From contig CAXSBR010000001.1 in the NCBI GenBank assembly GCA_964236495.1, positions 248,001 through 312,000 on the forward strand: a stretch of DNA of 64,000 bases, written 5' to 3'. Below the pieces are notes generated by a model. That model saw nothing but the letters and a program-made list of their open reading frames with translations, was not told the origin of the DNA and did no database searches. A program made the position numbers and the translations under genes. Positions 49,786 through 58,635 of this stretch are shown here, piece by piece (the first letter of the stretch is position 1; the number at the start of each line of letters is the position of its first letter). The stretch comes from CAXSBR01 sp964236495 (GTDB lineage: Bacteria; Actinomycetota; Actinomycetes; Mycobacteriales; Jatrophihabitantaceae).

Positions 49786-50265
49786 ATGCGCAAGGCAGTA
49801 ATTCTGGCTATTTCTACCACCGCAGCGGTGGGTGTCGTGGCTGCTGCTGCGGTCGGTTCCGCCGTCGCTGACCCGGCTCGCCACAGTCGCCACCACGGCG
49901 CGAACTTCACCGTCGTCGAGCACGCCATCACCGATACCACGGCCGACACCGGCCCGGCCGGTGACAGTCTGGGCGACGTTCTGGCCTTCGCCAATCCCGT
50001 CTACAACGCCGCGAACACGACCAAGATCGGTTCGGACAACGGTTCGTGCATCCGCACGGTCGTCGGTGCTGCCTACGAGTGCACATGGACGACGACGCTG
50101 CCGGGAGGTTCCCTCGTCGTCACCGGCCCGTTCTACGACACCAAGGACTCGCTGCTCGCCATCACCGGCGGAACCGGCAAGTACGACGCCGCGCATGGCC
50201 AAATGCGCCTGCATGCCCGCGACGCCAAGGGATCGGCCTACGACTTCGTGTTCAGCGTCCGCTAG
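49786..50265 (+). CDS. Secreted allene-oxide-cyclase-like barrel protein
   Basis: The 159-residue exported protein has a signal peptide (MRKAVILAIS up to about residue 30, AVADPA) and an eight-stranded barrel with the allene-oxide-cyclase/dirigent-like pattern: GDSLGDVLAFANPVYN, GSDNGSCIRTVVGAAYECTWT, LPGGSLVVTGPF, AITGGTGKYDAAHGQM. This fold occurs in many secreted actinobacterial proteins of unknown role, so plant-like oxylipin cyclisation should not be assumed. A CTGGAGAAGCT precedes the ATG. A 10-bp tandem repeat follows its stop. Confidence 0.82.
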   Translation: MRKAVILAISTTAAVGVVAAAAVGSAVADPARHSRHHGANFTVVEHAITDTTADTGPAGDSLGDVLAFANPVYNAANTTKIGSDNGSCIRTVVGAAYECTWTTTLPGGSLVVTGPFYDTKDSLLAITGGTGKYDAAHGQMRLHARDAKGSAYDFVFSVR

Positions 50266-50270
50266 CGCCG

Positions 50271-50320
50271 CCACATCTCGCCACATCTCGCCGCATCTCG
50301 CCGCGTCTCGCCGCGTCCGC
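50271..50320. repeat. Five 10-bp tandem units (CCRCRTCTCG)
   Basis: Consecutive decamers at 50271, 50281, 50291, 50301 and 50311, the first two identical and the later ones drifting by transitions. The array begins 5 bp after the stop of the allene-oxide-cyclase-like gene; the unit is close to one DNA turn. Confidence 0.85.
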
Positions 50321-50524
50321 GCGTCGACGACCCCGGGCAACGCTTGCAGCGCGAACAAGTAACAGGACTACGCGGCGGGCGCGGACGGCGGCGCGGCAGT
50401 GGTCGCGCGGATGCAGGGGCGTCGCCTGACGATGAATACGGAGCAGATCATGGCATTGTCGGCACTGTGAGTTCAGAGCGAGATGAAACCCTGTCCATGA
50501 GCAACGGTTCTTGAGGAGCCCTCG

Positions 50525-51298
50525 ATGACAATCCTGCGTACTCGTCTGGCTGCCGCGGCAGTTTCCACCGCACTCCTCGTCACCGGTTCGATCGGGTTCG
50601 ATGCGGCGGCGCGCGCAGGGACACCGGCCTGCGCAAGCGCCTCGCTGGCCGTCACGCGAGGCCTGGTCGACGGCGCACTCGGTCACGGCGGCGTCACCCT
50701 GTTCTTCCGTAACAGCAGCCGGCACACCTGTTCGCTGCGGGGTTACCCCGGAGTCGACGAACTGAGCAAGAACGGCGATGTGATCGCACACGCCAAGCGC
50801 ACATTGCACGGCTACCTAGGCGGCGCATCGGCGGTACATACGGTGACACTCGCACCCGGCGGGTTCGCCTCGGCACTGGTGGAGTGGATCAACACCACGC
50901 CGATCGACGGTCACAATTGCGCGCAGGCTGCCTTCCTCAAGGCGACGCCGGCCAACACGTCGCACGCTGTACGGATACCGACCCAGTCGACGACCAACTG
51001 CTATGTACAGGTACATCCCACCGTCGGCGGCACGTCGGGCAACTTCTACTTCGCGCACGCCCAGGAGGCTTGGTTGCAGGGTGCCACAGTCCCGTTCCCG
51101 GGCAACGGCGGGTACTGGCAGCAGGCGCGGACCTTCCTGCTGCGTGTGCATTTCACCGGCTATGACGACGCGACACAAGCGCTGACGCAACTGATTCTGT
51201 TACCGGATGCGTACCGGACCACCAAAGAGAACACGCAGTACCGCGCCGACATCAAGCTCGTGGACGCATTTTTCACCACGCCGAAGCTGTACACCTGA
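50525..51298 (+). CDS. Secreted DUF4232-domain protein
   Basis: The 257-residue protein has a signal peptide (to about residue 32, AARAG) and a DUF4232 domain: CASASLAVTRGLVDGALGHGG, VTLFFRNSSRHTCSLRGYPGVDELSKNGDV, GGFASALVEW. The paired cysteines of the domain are kept. A C-terminal extension with further aromatics (FYFAHAQEAWLQ to the end) is not part of DUF4232. The role is unknown; such proteins are surface-located in actinobacteria. GAGGAGCC precedes the ATG. Confidence 0.82.
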   Translation: MTILRTRLAAAAVSTALLVTGSIGFDAAARAGTPACASASLAVTRGLVDGALGHGGVTLFFRNSSRHTCSLRGYPGVDELSKNGDVIAHAKRTLHGYLGGASAVHTVTLAPGGFASALVEWINTTPIDGHNCAQAAFLKATPANTSHAVRIPTQSTTNCYVQVHPTVGGTSGNFYFAHAQEAWLQGATVPFPGNGGYWQQARTFLLRVHFTGYDDATQALTQLILLPDAYRTTKENTQYRADIKLVDAFFTTPKLYT

Positions 51299-51413
51299 CC
51301 CACTCCGAACGGCCGTGCCGACTATGCCTTCGTCTTCGCGGCTTTGAAGACCGCTCGGGGTGGGCTTGTGCGGCTACCCTGCACCGAACCAATGCTGGAG
51401 CGGGTTGATGGGA

Positions 51414-51719
51414 CTAACGGTCGGCGGTGATATAGAACGGCTCCCCATAGAACAAGCCGTTTCGGGCCTGAAGCTGGATATGGTGTCCGTGGTCGGTTTC
51501 CACCTGGATCGGGCGCAGGCCCAGCAACGAAGCAAAACCCCGGTACCTCATTCCGACACTGACAGTGTGTCGCCCAGCCGGAACCGCGATCGTTAGGGCC
51601 TTTGCCCATCGTGCAGCGTGCTCGTTGCCGTCGATCACCACGAACGGGCGGGCAAGTGGCCGTAGCAGCCAGACGCTCAGCCAGTAGGGGCGGGGCGTCA
51701 CGCTGATTGAACTGGCCAC
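51414..51719 (-). CDS. Small protein of unknown function
   Basis: The 101-residue protein is not a recognised family. It has a compact alternation of strands (YWLSVWLLRPLARPFVVIDGNEH, ALTIAVPAGRHTVSVGMRYRG, IQVETDHGHHIQLQARNGLFYG) that looks like a small all-beta domain resembling cell-surface carboxypeptidase-regulatory-like folds. No signal peptide or membrane helix is evident. Codon position bias looks like that of genuine genes. It is divergent from the methyltransferase gene at 51965, with an apparently empty 245-bp gap between. Confidence 0.6.
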   Translation of the reverse strand: MASSISVTPRPYWLSVWLLRPLARPFVVIDGNEHAARWAKALTIAVPAGRHTVSVGMRYRGFASLLGLRPIQVETDHGHHIQLQARNGLFYGEPFYITADR

Positions 51720-51964
51720 CGCACGAAGTTACGCACAAGCAGGCGTATCAAGTGATGCGCGACTGCGGGACCCAGCTAAATCCACGAGCAGCATGAGTTT
51801 GCCGCGGGCCATCCCGGCTTCACGTGCCACCCCAGCCGGGGAAGTCATGCGTGCTCGCGCTTTCTGTACCTATCACGCGTGCGCTGCGCTCGACCGCCCG
51901 TCGGACAGCGGCACTCCTATTGCTGCGAAGCTGGCTCGGCGTCCGGTCGGTGTGAGATTGTCTG

Positions 51965-52636
51965 GTGGTGCACGGGCGCGGAGCGGTTACTCGCGACGGT
52001 TGTGCTGTGGAGGTGTATCTCCGGTTGCCTGCCGGTGACGAGCCGAGGATCGTGCACTCCGTTGCCGGGCCGGGAGGTTCGGTGCTGGACCTCGGCGCCG
52101 GCGTTGGCCGTATTGCCGACCCGCTCGCCCGGTTAGGCCATCACGTCGTTGCAGTCGATGACTCCGCTGACATGTTGAGCCACATGCGTAATGCAGTGCC
52201 GGTGCAATCGGCCATTGAGACGCTGCGTCTGGACGAACGGTTCGACGTAGTGCTACTGGCAAGTCATCTCGTCAATACCGCCGATGCCGATCTGCGTGCT
52301 GCATTGCTTGCATCGGTTGCCTTCCACTTGGTAGATCACGGTCGAGCCGTCATCCAGTGGCATCCGCCGGAATGGTTCGACTCCTTGCAGGCGGGCGGCG
52401 TGTACCGGGGCGTCGTCGGCGAACTGAGCAGTGCGCTGGAGGTTAGCGAGCTCACTGCAACCAGGACCGCGGCGACCGTCCGGTATACGGCCGGCAATGA
52501 AACGTGGAGCCAGAGCTTCGTCGCCGGACGCCTGACCCGGGCCGACATCGCCGAGGCGCTGCGACAGGCCGGACTCGAACTGGTCGACAGCCCGGTGGAC
52601 GATCCCAGCTGGCTGGTCGCTCAGCGAGCGTCATGA
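51965..52636 (+). CDS. Class I SAM-dependent methyltransferase
   Basis: The 223-residue protein has motif I GGSVLDLGAGVGRIADPLARLGH, motif II HVVAVDDSADML and FDVVLLASHLVN. It is a small-molecule methyltransferase type; the substrate is not predictable. GTG at 51965 or 51968 may start it. It converges on the MFS exporter gene. Confidence 0.83.
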   Translation: MVHGRGAVTRDGCAVEVYLRLPAGDEPRIVHSVAGPGGSVLDLGAGVGRIADPLARLGHHVVAVDDSADMLSHMRNAVPVQSAIETLRLDERFDVVLLASHLVNTADADLRAALLASVAFHLVDHGRAVIQWHPPEWFDSLQAGGVYRGVVGELSSALEVSELTATRTAATVRYTAGNETWSQSFVAGRLTRADIAEALRQAGLELVDSPVDDPSWLVAQRAS

Positions 52637-52719
52637 GGCGGTGATCTGGCGTCAGGGGGAGGTCGTGGGCGGTGAGACGCTGGGTGGCCGTACGGCGGTG
52701 ACACCTGGGCGGGATGGCG

Positions 52720-53943
52720 CTACTGGGATCCTCGACGTAGCAACGGAATCAGCCACGCGGCCGCCGCGCCATATCCGGCTGCTGCGAACACGAGGGTCAC
52801 GCGTGCGCCTGTGGCTGAGGCGAGTAGTCCGCCGAACACTGCGCCCAGCGGGAGCGCCCCGTAGGACACGACTCGGTTGACGGCCGTGGCCCGGGCCAGC
52901 ATCGACGGCGGCGCCTCGCGTTGACGACGCGATACCGCGGCGGCGTTGTAGACAGCGTTGGTCGCCGAAAGGCCGAAGAGCCCGACCGCCACCGCCCACG
53001 AACCGAGTAGCGCTGTGCCTAGCGGTGCGATCAACGCGCACAGACCGCCGGCGGCCATGGTGAAACACAAGGTGCAGGCGTCGCCGAGCCGCTCAGTGAC
53101 AGCGCTGGCCACGAGGGCTCCAGCTACGCCCCCGCTGCTGCCAACAGCAAGGATGGCCCCGATCAACGGCGTAGCGGCGTGCAGCGTGTGAACCAGAAAA
53201 ATCGTCTCGACGGCAGCCCAGGCCGCGACGAAGAAGTTGGCGGTGCTGTTGCACGCAGTGATCCGGCGCAGCACGGGCGCACGCCAGAGCCAGCGCAGTC
53301 CCTCGCGCACGTCACCGGTCAGTGTGGTGGCCCGCGCGGCTGCGGCGGGCGGTTGCTCGCGGGTGACGACGGCCATTGTGAATAGAGCGGCCACGCCGAA
53401 GCTGAGCGCATCGGTGCCCAGCGCGTAGGCAGCGCCGACGCTGGCGACCAAGAGGCCAGCGATGCCGGGGCCAGCCAGCCGGCCGGCGGATTCGATCGCA
53501 CCCATCCTGGCGTTGGCTTTGAGCAATGCTGGCCGCCCGACCAAGTCGGGCAGCCAGCTTTGGTAGGCGACGTCGAAAACGACGCTGAACGCTCCGGTGC
53601 AAACGGCGACGATCACGAGTTGGGCGTAGGTCAGCACACCGCATGCGGCCGTAATTGGGATAGTGCCGAGTGCAATAAGCCGGCCGACATCGGCGAGGAT
53701 CACCAGTGGTCTGCGCGCCCGGCGATCCAACAGCGCCCCAAGCGGCAGCGCGAGCACTGCATAAGCGGCGTAGGTCGCCGCAGTCAGCACACCTATCTGC
53801 CATGCGACGGCGTGCAGCTCGAGGATCGCAAGCAACGGCAACGCGAGTGAGGTAACGGCGGTGCCGACGCTGCTCACGCCCTGCCCGCACAAGAAAAGCG
53901 TGAAGTCACGGCCCAGCTTCTTGGGCTCGTTCGCGCCGATCAC
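52720..53943 (-). CDS. MFS exporter
   Basis: The 407-residue membrane protein has about 12 hydrophobic segments and typical enterobactin-exporter-like MFS features: FLCGQGVSSVGTAVTSLALPLLAI in helix 1, YAVLALPLGALLDRRARRPLVILADVGR with the loop 2-3 motif, and GAIESAGRLAGPGIAGLLVASVGAA. It probably exports a drug or secondary metabolite. I chose the GTG at 53943; an in-frame ATG at 54051 would add 36 non-conserved residues. Confidence 0.87.
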   Translation of the reverse strand: MIGANEPKKLGRDFTLFLCGQGVSSVGTAVTSLALPLLAILELHAVAWQIGVLTAATYAAYAVLALPLGALLDRRARRPLVILADVGRLIALGTIPITAACGVLTYAQLVIVAVCTGAFSVVFDVAYQSWLPDLVGRPALLKANARMGAIESAGRLAGPGIAGLLVASVGAAYALGTDALSFGVAALFTMAVVTREQPPAAAARATTLTGDVREGLRWLWRAPVLRRITACNSTANFFVAAWAAVETIFLVHTLHAATPLIGAILAVGSSGGVAGALVASAVTERLGDACTLCFTMAAGGLCALIAPLGTALLGSWAVAVGLFGLSATNAVYNAAAVSRRQREAPPSMLARATAVNRVVSYGALPLGAVFGGLLASATGARVTLVFAAAGYGAAAAWLIPLLRRGSQ

Positions 53944-54195
53944 AGTTGCGGCTCCGGATGGTTCGCACTCGTAACTGGTGAACGCGCTGATTCGTTGTCG
54001 GCGTCGTTCACACGGTGAACCTAGACGCCGGACCGGAAGGCACTCTGCCAACGTCGGCCAACGTCATCCAGCCGGGAATCTCACGAGGCACTACCACCGT
54101 CGCAGCCATCGGTGGCCGAGCTATGTTCAGAGCGCGACATACGGCCGACTTGACCTGGTCCGATCGGCGATGTCTACGCTGCATGCAGACGAGAC

Positions 54196-54205
54196 GACCG
54201 GTCTA
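54196..54205. promoter_or_regulatory. NemR-like operator GACCGGTCTA upstream of the TetR gene
   Basis: A perfect palindrome GACCGGTC followed by TA lies 20 bp before the regulator start. The same decamer recurs upstream of the DJ-1/PfpI gene. E. coli NemR binds a TAGACC/GGTCTA palindrome, so the half-site is shared. Confidence 0.65.
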
Positions 54206-54225
54206 ATATGTGCTAGGTTAGTTCT

Positions 54226-54810
54226 GTGCCCCAAACTGTCGATGCTCGCCGCAGCATCTTGGACGCGGGGCAACGGATCATGGCACACAAGGGTTACGCG
54301 GCGGTGGGCTTGACCGAGGTGCTCAGCGAAGCGCGGGTACCCAAGGGCTCGTTCTACCACTACTTCGGATCCAAGGATGCGTTCGGCGAGGCCATGATGC
54401 AGGCATACTTCGTCGAGTACCTGGCGGACATGGACCGGATCTTCGCCGACCGAACCGTCTCCGCGGCCGATCGGCTTTTTGCCTACCTGCAGCACTGGCG
54501 CGACACGCAGACGCTCGACGACTGCCAGGGCAAGTGCCTGGCCGTCAAGCTCGGAGCCGAGGTCGCCGACCTGTCCGACAGCATGCGCGTGGCGCTCGTC
54601 GAAGGCACGAACGGCATCATCGACCGGCTTGAGCAGGTACTCCGGCAGGGCATCGGGGAACAGTCCTTGGTCGTAGACGCTGACCCGCGATCCCTCGGCG
54701 AGGTCATCTACGACGCCTGGCTGGGCGCCAGCATCCTGGCCAAGATTCACCGTAATGCGGCTCCGCTGGACCGGGCCATGGTTGTGACGCGCCACGTGCT
54801 GCACCTGTAA
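54226..54810 (+). CDS. TetR-family regulator, NemR-like (cysteine-containing)
   Basis: The 194-residue protein has an N-terminal HTH (VGLTEVLSEARVPKGSFYHYFGSKDAFGEAM) and a ligand domain with the NemR-like DCQGKCLAVKLGAEVADLSDSMR segment. C100 and C104 lie where NemR has its redox/electrophile-sensing cysteines. NemR-type repressors release DNA when quinones, bleach or aldehydes modify cysteine. The operator in its promoter and in front of the next gene suggests autoregulation and control of the downstream detoxification protein. Confidence 0.85.
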   Translation: MPQTVDARRSILDAGQRIMAHKGYAAVGLTEVLSEARVPKGSFYHYFGSKDAFGEAMMQAYFVEYLADMDRIFADRTVSAADRLFAYLQHWRDTQTLDDCQGKCLAVKLGAEVADLSDSMRVALVEGTNGIIDRLEQVLRQGIGEQSLVVDADPRSLGEVIYDAWLGASILAKIHRNAAPLDRAMVVTRHVLHL

Positions 54811-54863
54811 AGGCACCTCCATCGAAGCTCTCCAGTGAAGGCTTGCCAGGTTCATGACAAGTT

Positions 54864-54873
54864 GACCGGTCTA
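54864..54873. promoter_or_regulatory. Second GACCGGTCTA operator, upstream of the DJ-1/PfpI gene
   Basis: TGACCGGTCTAC lies 165 bp before the DJ-1/PfpI start and just after the regulator gene. It matches the site at 54196 over 10 bp, indicating a separate regulated promoter. Confidence 0.6.
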
Positions 54874-55038
54874 CTAGCAAGGAGGCTTGCATGAAGTGAC
54901 AGACATCCTGGGCCAGCGCCGGGACCGCACCGGCGTGCGTCCATCGCTCGCGTCTGGATGAGCGGCTTCCACCGCTCGTCGCCCGACTTCACACCACCTA
55001 CCGGGACCGGCACAGCCGGCTCGCCACAAGGAGAAGCC

Positions 55039-55728
55039 ATGAAGGTACTGATCGTCCTGACGTCGCACGACACGCTGGGTGACACCGGCCGCAAGACCGG
55101 GTTCTGGCTGGAGGAGTTCGCCGCCCCGTACTACACGTTCCGCGACGCGGGCGTCGAGACCGTCCTCGCCTCGCCCAAGGGTGGCCAGCCGCCGCTGGAT
55201 CCGGCGAGCAACGCGCCGGACTTCCAGACCGACATGACGCACCGGTTCGACGCCGACCCCGACGCGCAGGCCGCGCTGGCCAATACCGTGCGCCTGGACT
55301 CGGTGTCGGCCGAGGAGTTCGACGCGGTGTTCTACCCGGGCGGGCACGGCCCGCTGTGGGACCTTGCCGAGGACAAGAACTCCACGAAGCTGATCGAGGA
55401 CACGCTGCGTGCGGGCAAGCCCGTCGCGCTGGTGTGTCACGCGCCCGGTGTGCTGCGCCACGTCACCAACTCCGACGGCACCCCTCTGGTGCAGGGCCGG
55501 CCCGTCACCGGGTTTGCCAACACCGAGGAGGAGGCCGTCGGCCTGACCGACGTGGTTCCCTTCCTGGTCGAGGACGAGCTGAAGAGGCTCGGCGGGAACT
55601 ACAGCAAGACCACCGACATGGCTTCGCACGTCGTCCAGAACGACCTGCTGATCACCGGTCAGAACCCGCGCTCGTCCACGGTCGCCGCAGCCGCGCTTAT
55701 TGCCCGCCACAGCCTTCCATCGAGCTGA
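55039..55728 (+). CDS. DJ-1/PfpI (type 1 glutamine amidotransferase-like) protein
   Basis: The 229-residue protein has the HchA/Hsp31-like DJ-1 fold: TGFWLEEFAAPYYTFRDAGVE, AVFYPGGHGPLWDL, and the nucleophile elbow ALVCHAPGVL with Cys near residue 136 followed by His. Such proteins remove methylglyoxal or repair glycated targets, or act as chaperones. GGAG sits before the ATG at 55039. Being next to a NemR-like gene with a shared operator points to electrophile or aldehyde stress. Confidence 0.88.
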   Translation: MKVLIVLTSHDTLGDTGRKTGFWLEEFAAPYYTFRDAGVETVLASPKGGQPPLDPASNAPDFQTDMTHRFDADPDAQAALANTVRLDSVSAEEFDAVFYPGGHGPLWDLAEDKNSTKLIEDTLRAGKPVALVCHAPGVLRHVTNSDGTPLVQGRPVTGFANTEEEAVGLTDVVPFLVEDELKRLGGNYSKTTDMASHVVQNDLLITGQNPRSSTVAAAALIARHSLPSS

Positions 55729-55800
55729 TCGCCGCACCCGACTTGCACCTGGGATCGGTGGCCCGTCGGCAAATTCCTACCGGTGCCTACGCTGTCGCAC

Positions 55801-56043
55801 ATGCACGTTGGCGTACGCGACCTTCGTAATGACACCGCGCGAGTTCTCGACGCGGTGAAAGCCGGTGAGCGAGTCACGCTTACGGTTCATGGGGAGCCGA
55901 TCGCCGATATTGTGCCGCACGGGCGCCGAACTCGGTGGCTGTCGGGGCCAGCCCTGAGCAGTCAATTGACGCGTCGTGCGGCTGACCCGCAGCTGCGCAA
56001 CGATCTAGACGAGTTGGCTGGTCAGACGCTGGCCGACCTGTGA
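55801..56043 (+). CDS. Phd/YefM-type antitoxin
   Basis: The 80-residue protein has the Phd/YefM DNA-binding N-terminus MHVGVRDLRNDTARVLDAVKAGERVTLT and an Arg-rich, flexible C-terminus (LRNDLDELAGQTLADL) suited to binding a PIN toxin. The ATG at 55801 matches the family start; an ATG at 55783 would add six residues. It overlaps the toxin gene by 4 nt. Confidence 0.85.
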   Translation: MHVGVRDLRNDTARVLDAVKAGERVTLTVHGEPIADIVPHGRRTRWLSGPALSSQLTRRAADPQLRNDLDELAGQTLADL

Positions 56044-56438
56044 GCTCAGGACTGCTCGACACCGGGATCTTCATTGCGGCGGAGGCTCCCCGACCCCTCG
56101 GCGCCCTTCTCGACCGCGTCGCTGTCTCGGTGGTCAGCCTGGGCGAGCTGGAACTCGGTGTGCTCGCGGCCGACGATGCCGATGTCCGGGAGCGGCGAGC
56201 CGGAACCCTTGCTTTGGCCCGCGAGGCAGACCCGATCCCGATCAGTGAGGCGGTCATGACGGCCTGGGCGCGTCTCGTCCACGATTGTCGACAGGTCGGA
56301 ATACACCGCAGCGTCCGATTGACCGACGCCCTCATTGCCGCGACTGCGGTTGCGCACGGATTGCCTGTGGTGACGCAGAACGCCGACTTCGACCGAATGG
56401 CCGGCGCACACACGGCGCTGCACGTCGTCAAGGTTTGA
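56040..56438 (+). CDS. PIN-domain ribonuclease toxin (VapC family)
   Basis: The 132-residue PIN protein has D7 (LLDTGIFI), E36 (LGELELG), D96 (LTDALIAATA) and D116 (TQNADFD), a complete acidic metal site. The GTG start overlaps the antitoxin stop (GTGA). This pair looks intact, and is the third vapBC-type module of the window. Confidence 0.88.
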   Translation: MSSGLLDTGIFIAAEAPRPLGALLDRVAVSVVSLGELELGVLAADDADVRERRAGTLALAREADPIPISEAVMTAWARLVHDCRQVGIHRSVRLTDALIAATAVAHGLPVVTQNADFDRMAGAHTALHVVKV

Positions 56439-56545
56439 TACGCAGTTCCGGGAACGGATCGTCGGGTGGCGCCGGGAGGTGCACGTGCGTGATCTGCTGC
56501 CGTTCGACTATTGGCCCTGCGGCACCGAAGTGTTGCGTCGTGCAC

Positions 56546-57223
56546 CTACGAACGAGGTCGGATGAGGCCGGTTTCGTAGGCGAGGACGACGAGCTGTACG
56601 CGGTCGCGTAGAGCGTGCCTGGTGAGCAGGCTCGAGATGTGGGACTTGACGGTGAACGGGCTGATGACGAGCCGGTCGGCGATCTCTGCGTTCGACAGGC
56701 CCGTGGCGAGGAGCGCAAGGATCTGAGTCTCGCGTTCGGTGGTGTCCGCGGCCAGACGGGTTGAGTTGCCAGCCACCACTGGCGGCGTGTCCTTCGTGTA
56801 GGTCTCGATGAGCAGGCGGGTCGCAGAGGGGGCGAGCAGCATGTCGCCGCGGCCGATGACGCGCACGGCGCTGATGAGCTCGGACGGTTCCATCCCTTTG
56901 AGCAGGAAGCCGCTCGCCCCGGCGCGTAGCGCTCCGAAGACGTACTCGTCGAGATCGAATGTGGTGAGCACCAGCACCCGGGTCGCGACAAGGTGTGGAT
57001 CGGCGGTGATGCGACGGGTCGCTTCCAAGCCATCCAGCCGTGGCATCCGGATGTCCATGAGAACGATGTCGGGCCGGTGTCGGCGGGCGAGGTCGAGCAC
57101 CTGGACGCCGTCGGCGGCTTCGTCTACGACGGTGAGATCGCCTTCGGCGTCGAGCAGCGCACGGAAGCCCCCGCGGACCATGGCTTGGTCGTCGGCGATC
57201 AGGATGGTGGTCGGATCGGTCAT
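56546..57223 (-). CDS. NarL/LuxR-type response regulator
   Basis: The 225-residue response regulator has a receiver domain with D11-D12, phospho-acceptor D57 (VLMDIRMP), a Thr in LVLTTF and K109 (FLLKGM). The LuxR HTH follows (TERETQILALLATGLSNAEIADRLVISPFTVKSHISSLL). It activates target genes on phosphorylation by the histidine kinase encoded upstream, whose stop overlaps its start by 4 nt. The divergent MMPL transporter gene is the likely target. Confidence 0.92.
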   Translation of the reverse strand: MTDPTTILIADDQAMVRGGFRALLDAEGDLTVVDEAADGVQVLDLARRHRPDIVLMDIRMPRLDGLEATRRITADPHLVATRVLVLTTFDLDEYVFGALRAGASGFLLKGMEPSELISAVRVIGRGDMLLAPSATRLLIETYTKDTPPVVAGNSTRLAADTTERETQILALLATGLSNAEIADRLVISPFTVKSHISSLLTRHALRDRVQLVVLAYETGLIRPRS

Positions 57224-58443
57224 AACGCCACGGTTCCTGTGGCCATGGGGAGTTCAGCTTGTACGCGCCACCCGCCACGGTGTCGGGGCCCGGCGGAGAC
57301 CGTGCCGCCCACCTCGTGGGCTCGCTCCTGCATTCCAAGAAGCCCATGGCTGGGCGCGTAGCCGGGCGCATGGCTCGGCGCATGGCCGCGCGCATAATCG
57401 GGCGCATAATCGGGCGCAGGGCCGAGTGCTTGCGCGGGGACGGGTAACGGTCCGTCGTTGGTGACCTCGACGTAGAGGCGATGGTCGTGAACCGAGAGCG
57501 AGACGCTCACCGACCGCGCCTGTGCGTGCCGCAACACGTTGGTCAGACTCTCCTGGACGATCCGGAATCCGGCATGCCGGATCGGAGCCGGCGCTTCATC
57601 GGCAGCCGGCTCGCAGTCGAGCACGACTCGCACGCCGGCGAGCTCGAGCGGCTTGATCAAATCCTCCAGCGCTCGGCGTGATGTCTGAGCCGGCACCACG
57701 AGAGGCGGCCGCCCGATGTCGCGCACCGATTGCAGCGTTGCGCGAAGCTGCTCCAGAGCCTCGGCCGAGACGTGCTTGACGTCCTCCAACGCGCTGATGA
57801 GTTCCGGTTCGCCGTGGGCACCGTGCAGATGCGAAGCGACCCCGGCGCGGGTGGTGATGGCGACAAGCGTGTGCGCGAGACTGTCGTGCAATTCACGCCC
57901 GAGCTCAATCCGGTACTGATCGAACATCTCCCGGGCCACGGCTTGGCGGGCAACCTGTTCGCGATCGGAACGGGCGGTGGCAGCGTCGTGGCGTGACTTC
58001 ACCGCGTCCCCGGCGGCAACCGCGGCCAGCAGAAAGACGAGGTACACCAGGAAATCGCTGCCCCCGTCGTCGGCACCGGCGATGCGCCATGCCAAGCCGA
58101 CGACGGGCACGAGTGCGCTACCGACGATCACCGTGACGCCACGTCGGCCCTGATAGGCGACGGTGGCGGCGCTGAGCATCGCGATCGCCAACGTGGCATG
58201 AGTGCTGTGCGTTATCGGCAGCGCGATGAGCAGCACGGCAAGCGTCGCGATCAGCGCCAGCACGGGGACACGTCGTCGGGTCGCGACCGCCGCGGCCACT
58301 GCGAGCCCCAGCACGACCGCTGCTAATTCATGACTGCCATGCCCGTACAGGCGGCTTTCTGCGAGCAACCCCGCTCCGCTGAGCGCGCCGAGACCGACAT
58401 CGACCCACCGGGCTCGACGCCGCAACCAGTTCCTGACGCGCAC
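57220..58443 (-). CDS. DesK/NarX-type sensor histidine kinase
   Basis: The 407-residue membrane kinase has about five hydrophobic segments in residues 13-145, then the HisKA_3 dimerisation domain with phospho-acceptor H186 (GRELHDSLAHTL) and an HATPase with N-box ESLTNVLRHA, G1-like TNDGPLPVP and HGLLGMQERA. Between the G1 region and the last motif, residues about 342-366 are an APxY/APxH repeat coded by 12-bp tandem units. This sits where the ATP-lid lies. The GTG at 58443 is chosen; a longer reading would overlap the transporter gene at 58636. Confidence 0.9.
   Translation of the reverse strand: MRVRNWLRRRARWVDVGLGALSGAGLLAESRLYGHGSHELAAVVLGLAVAAAVATRRRVPVLALIATLAVLLIALPITHSTHATLAIAMLSAATVAYQGRRGVTVIVGSALVPVVGLAWRIAGADDGGSDFLVYLVFLLAAVAAGDAVKSRHDAATARSDREQVARQAVAREMFDQYRIELGRELHDSLAHTLVAITTRAGVASHLHGAHGEPELISALEDVKHVSAEALEQLRATLQSVRDIGRPPLVVPAQTSRRALEDLIKPLELAGVRVVLDCEPAADEAPAPIRHAGFRIVQESLTNVLRHAQARSVSVSLSVHDHRLYVEVTNDGPLPVPAQALGPAPDYAPDYARGHAPSHAPGYAPSHGLLGMQERAHEVGGTVSAGPRHRGGWRVQAELPMATGTVAL
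57347..57418. repeat. Six 12-bp tandem units in the histidine-kinase ATP-lid
   Basis: Units begin at 57347, 57359, 57371, 57383, 57395 and 57407; the last two are identical (TAATCGGGCGCA). They encode Ala-Pro-(Asp/Ser/Gly)-(Tyr/His) repeats on the minus strand between the N-box and the final glycine box. Confidence 0.9.
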
Positions 58444-58635
58444 CGCGCCAACGGTAGGCAAACCCGGTCCAGGTCCGCATCGTGCGTGCGAACGATCCGC
58501 AGAACTGCTGGGCCCTACCCGGCTGCCTCGTTCGCAGGAACGAGCCCGAGTTTGGTTCTCATGGCCGATGCCTGGGCGAGGTGGCGTCCATAGCGTTTTT
58601 CTCGACGGAAATACCGACTGCCTTGGGAGATATCC

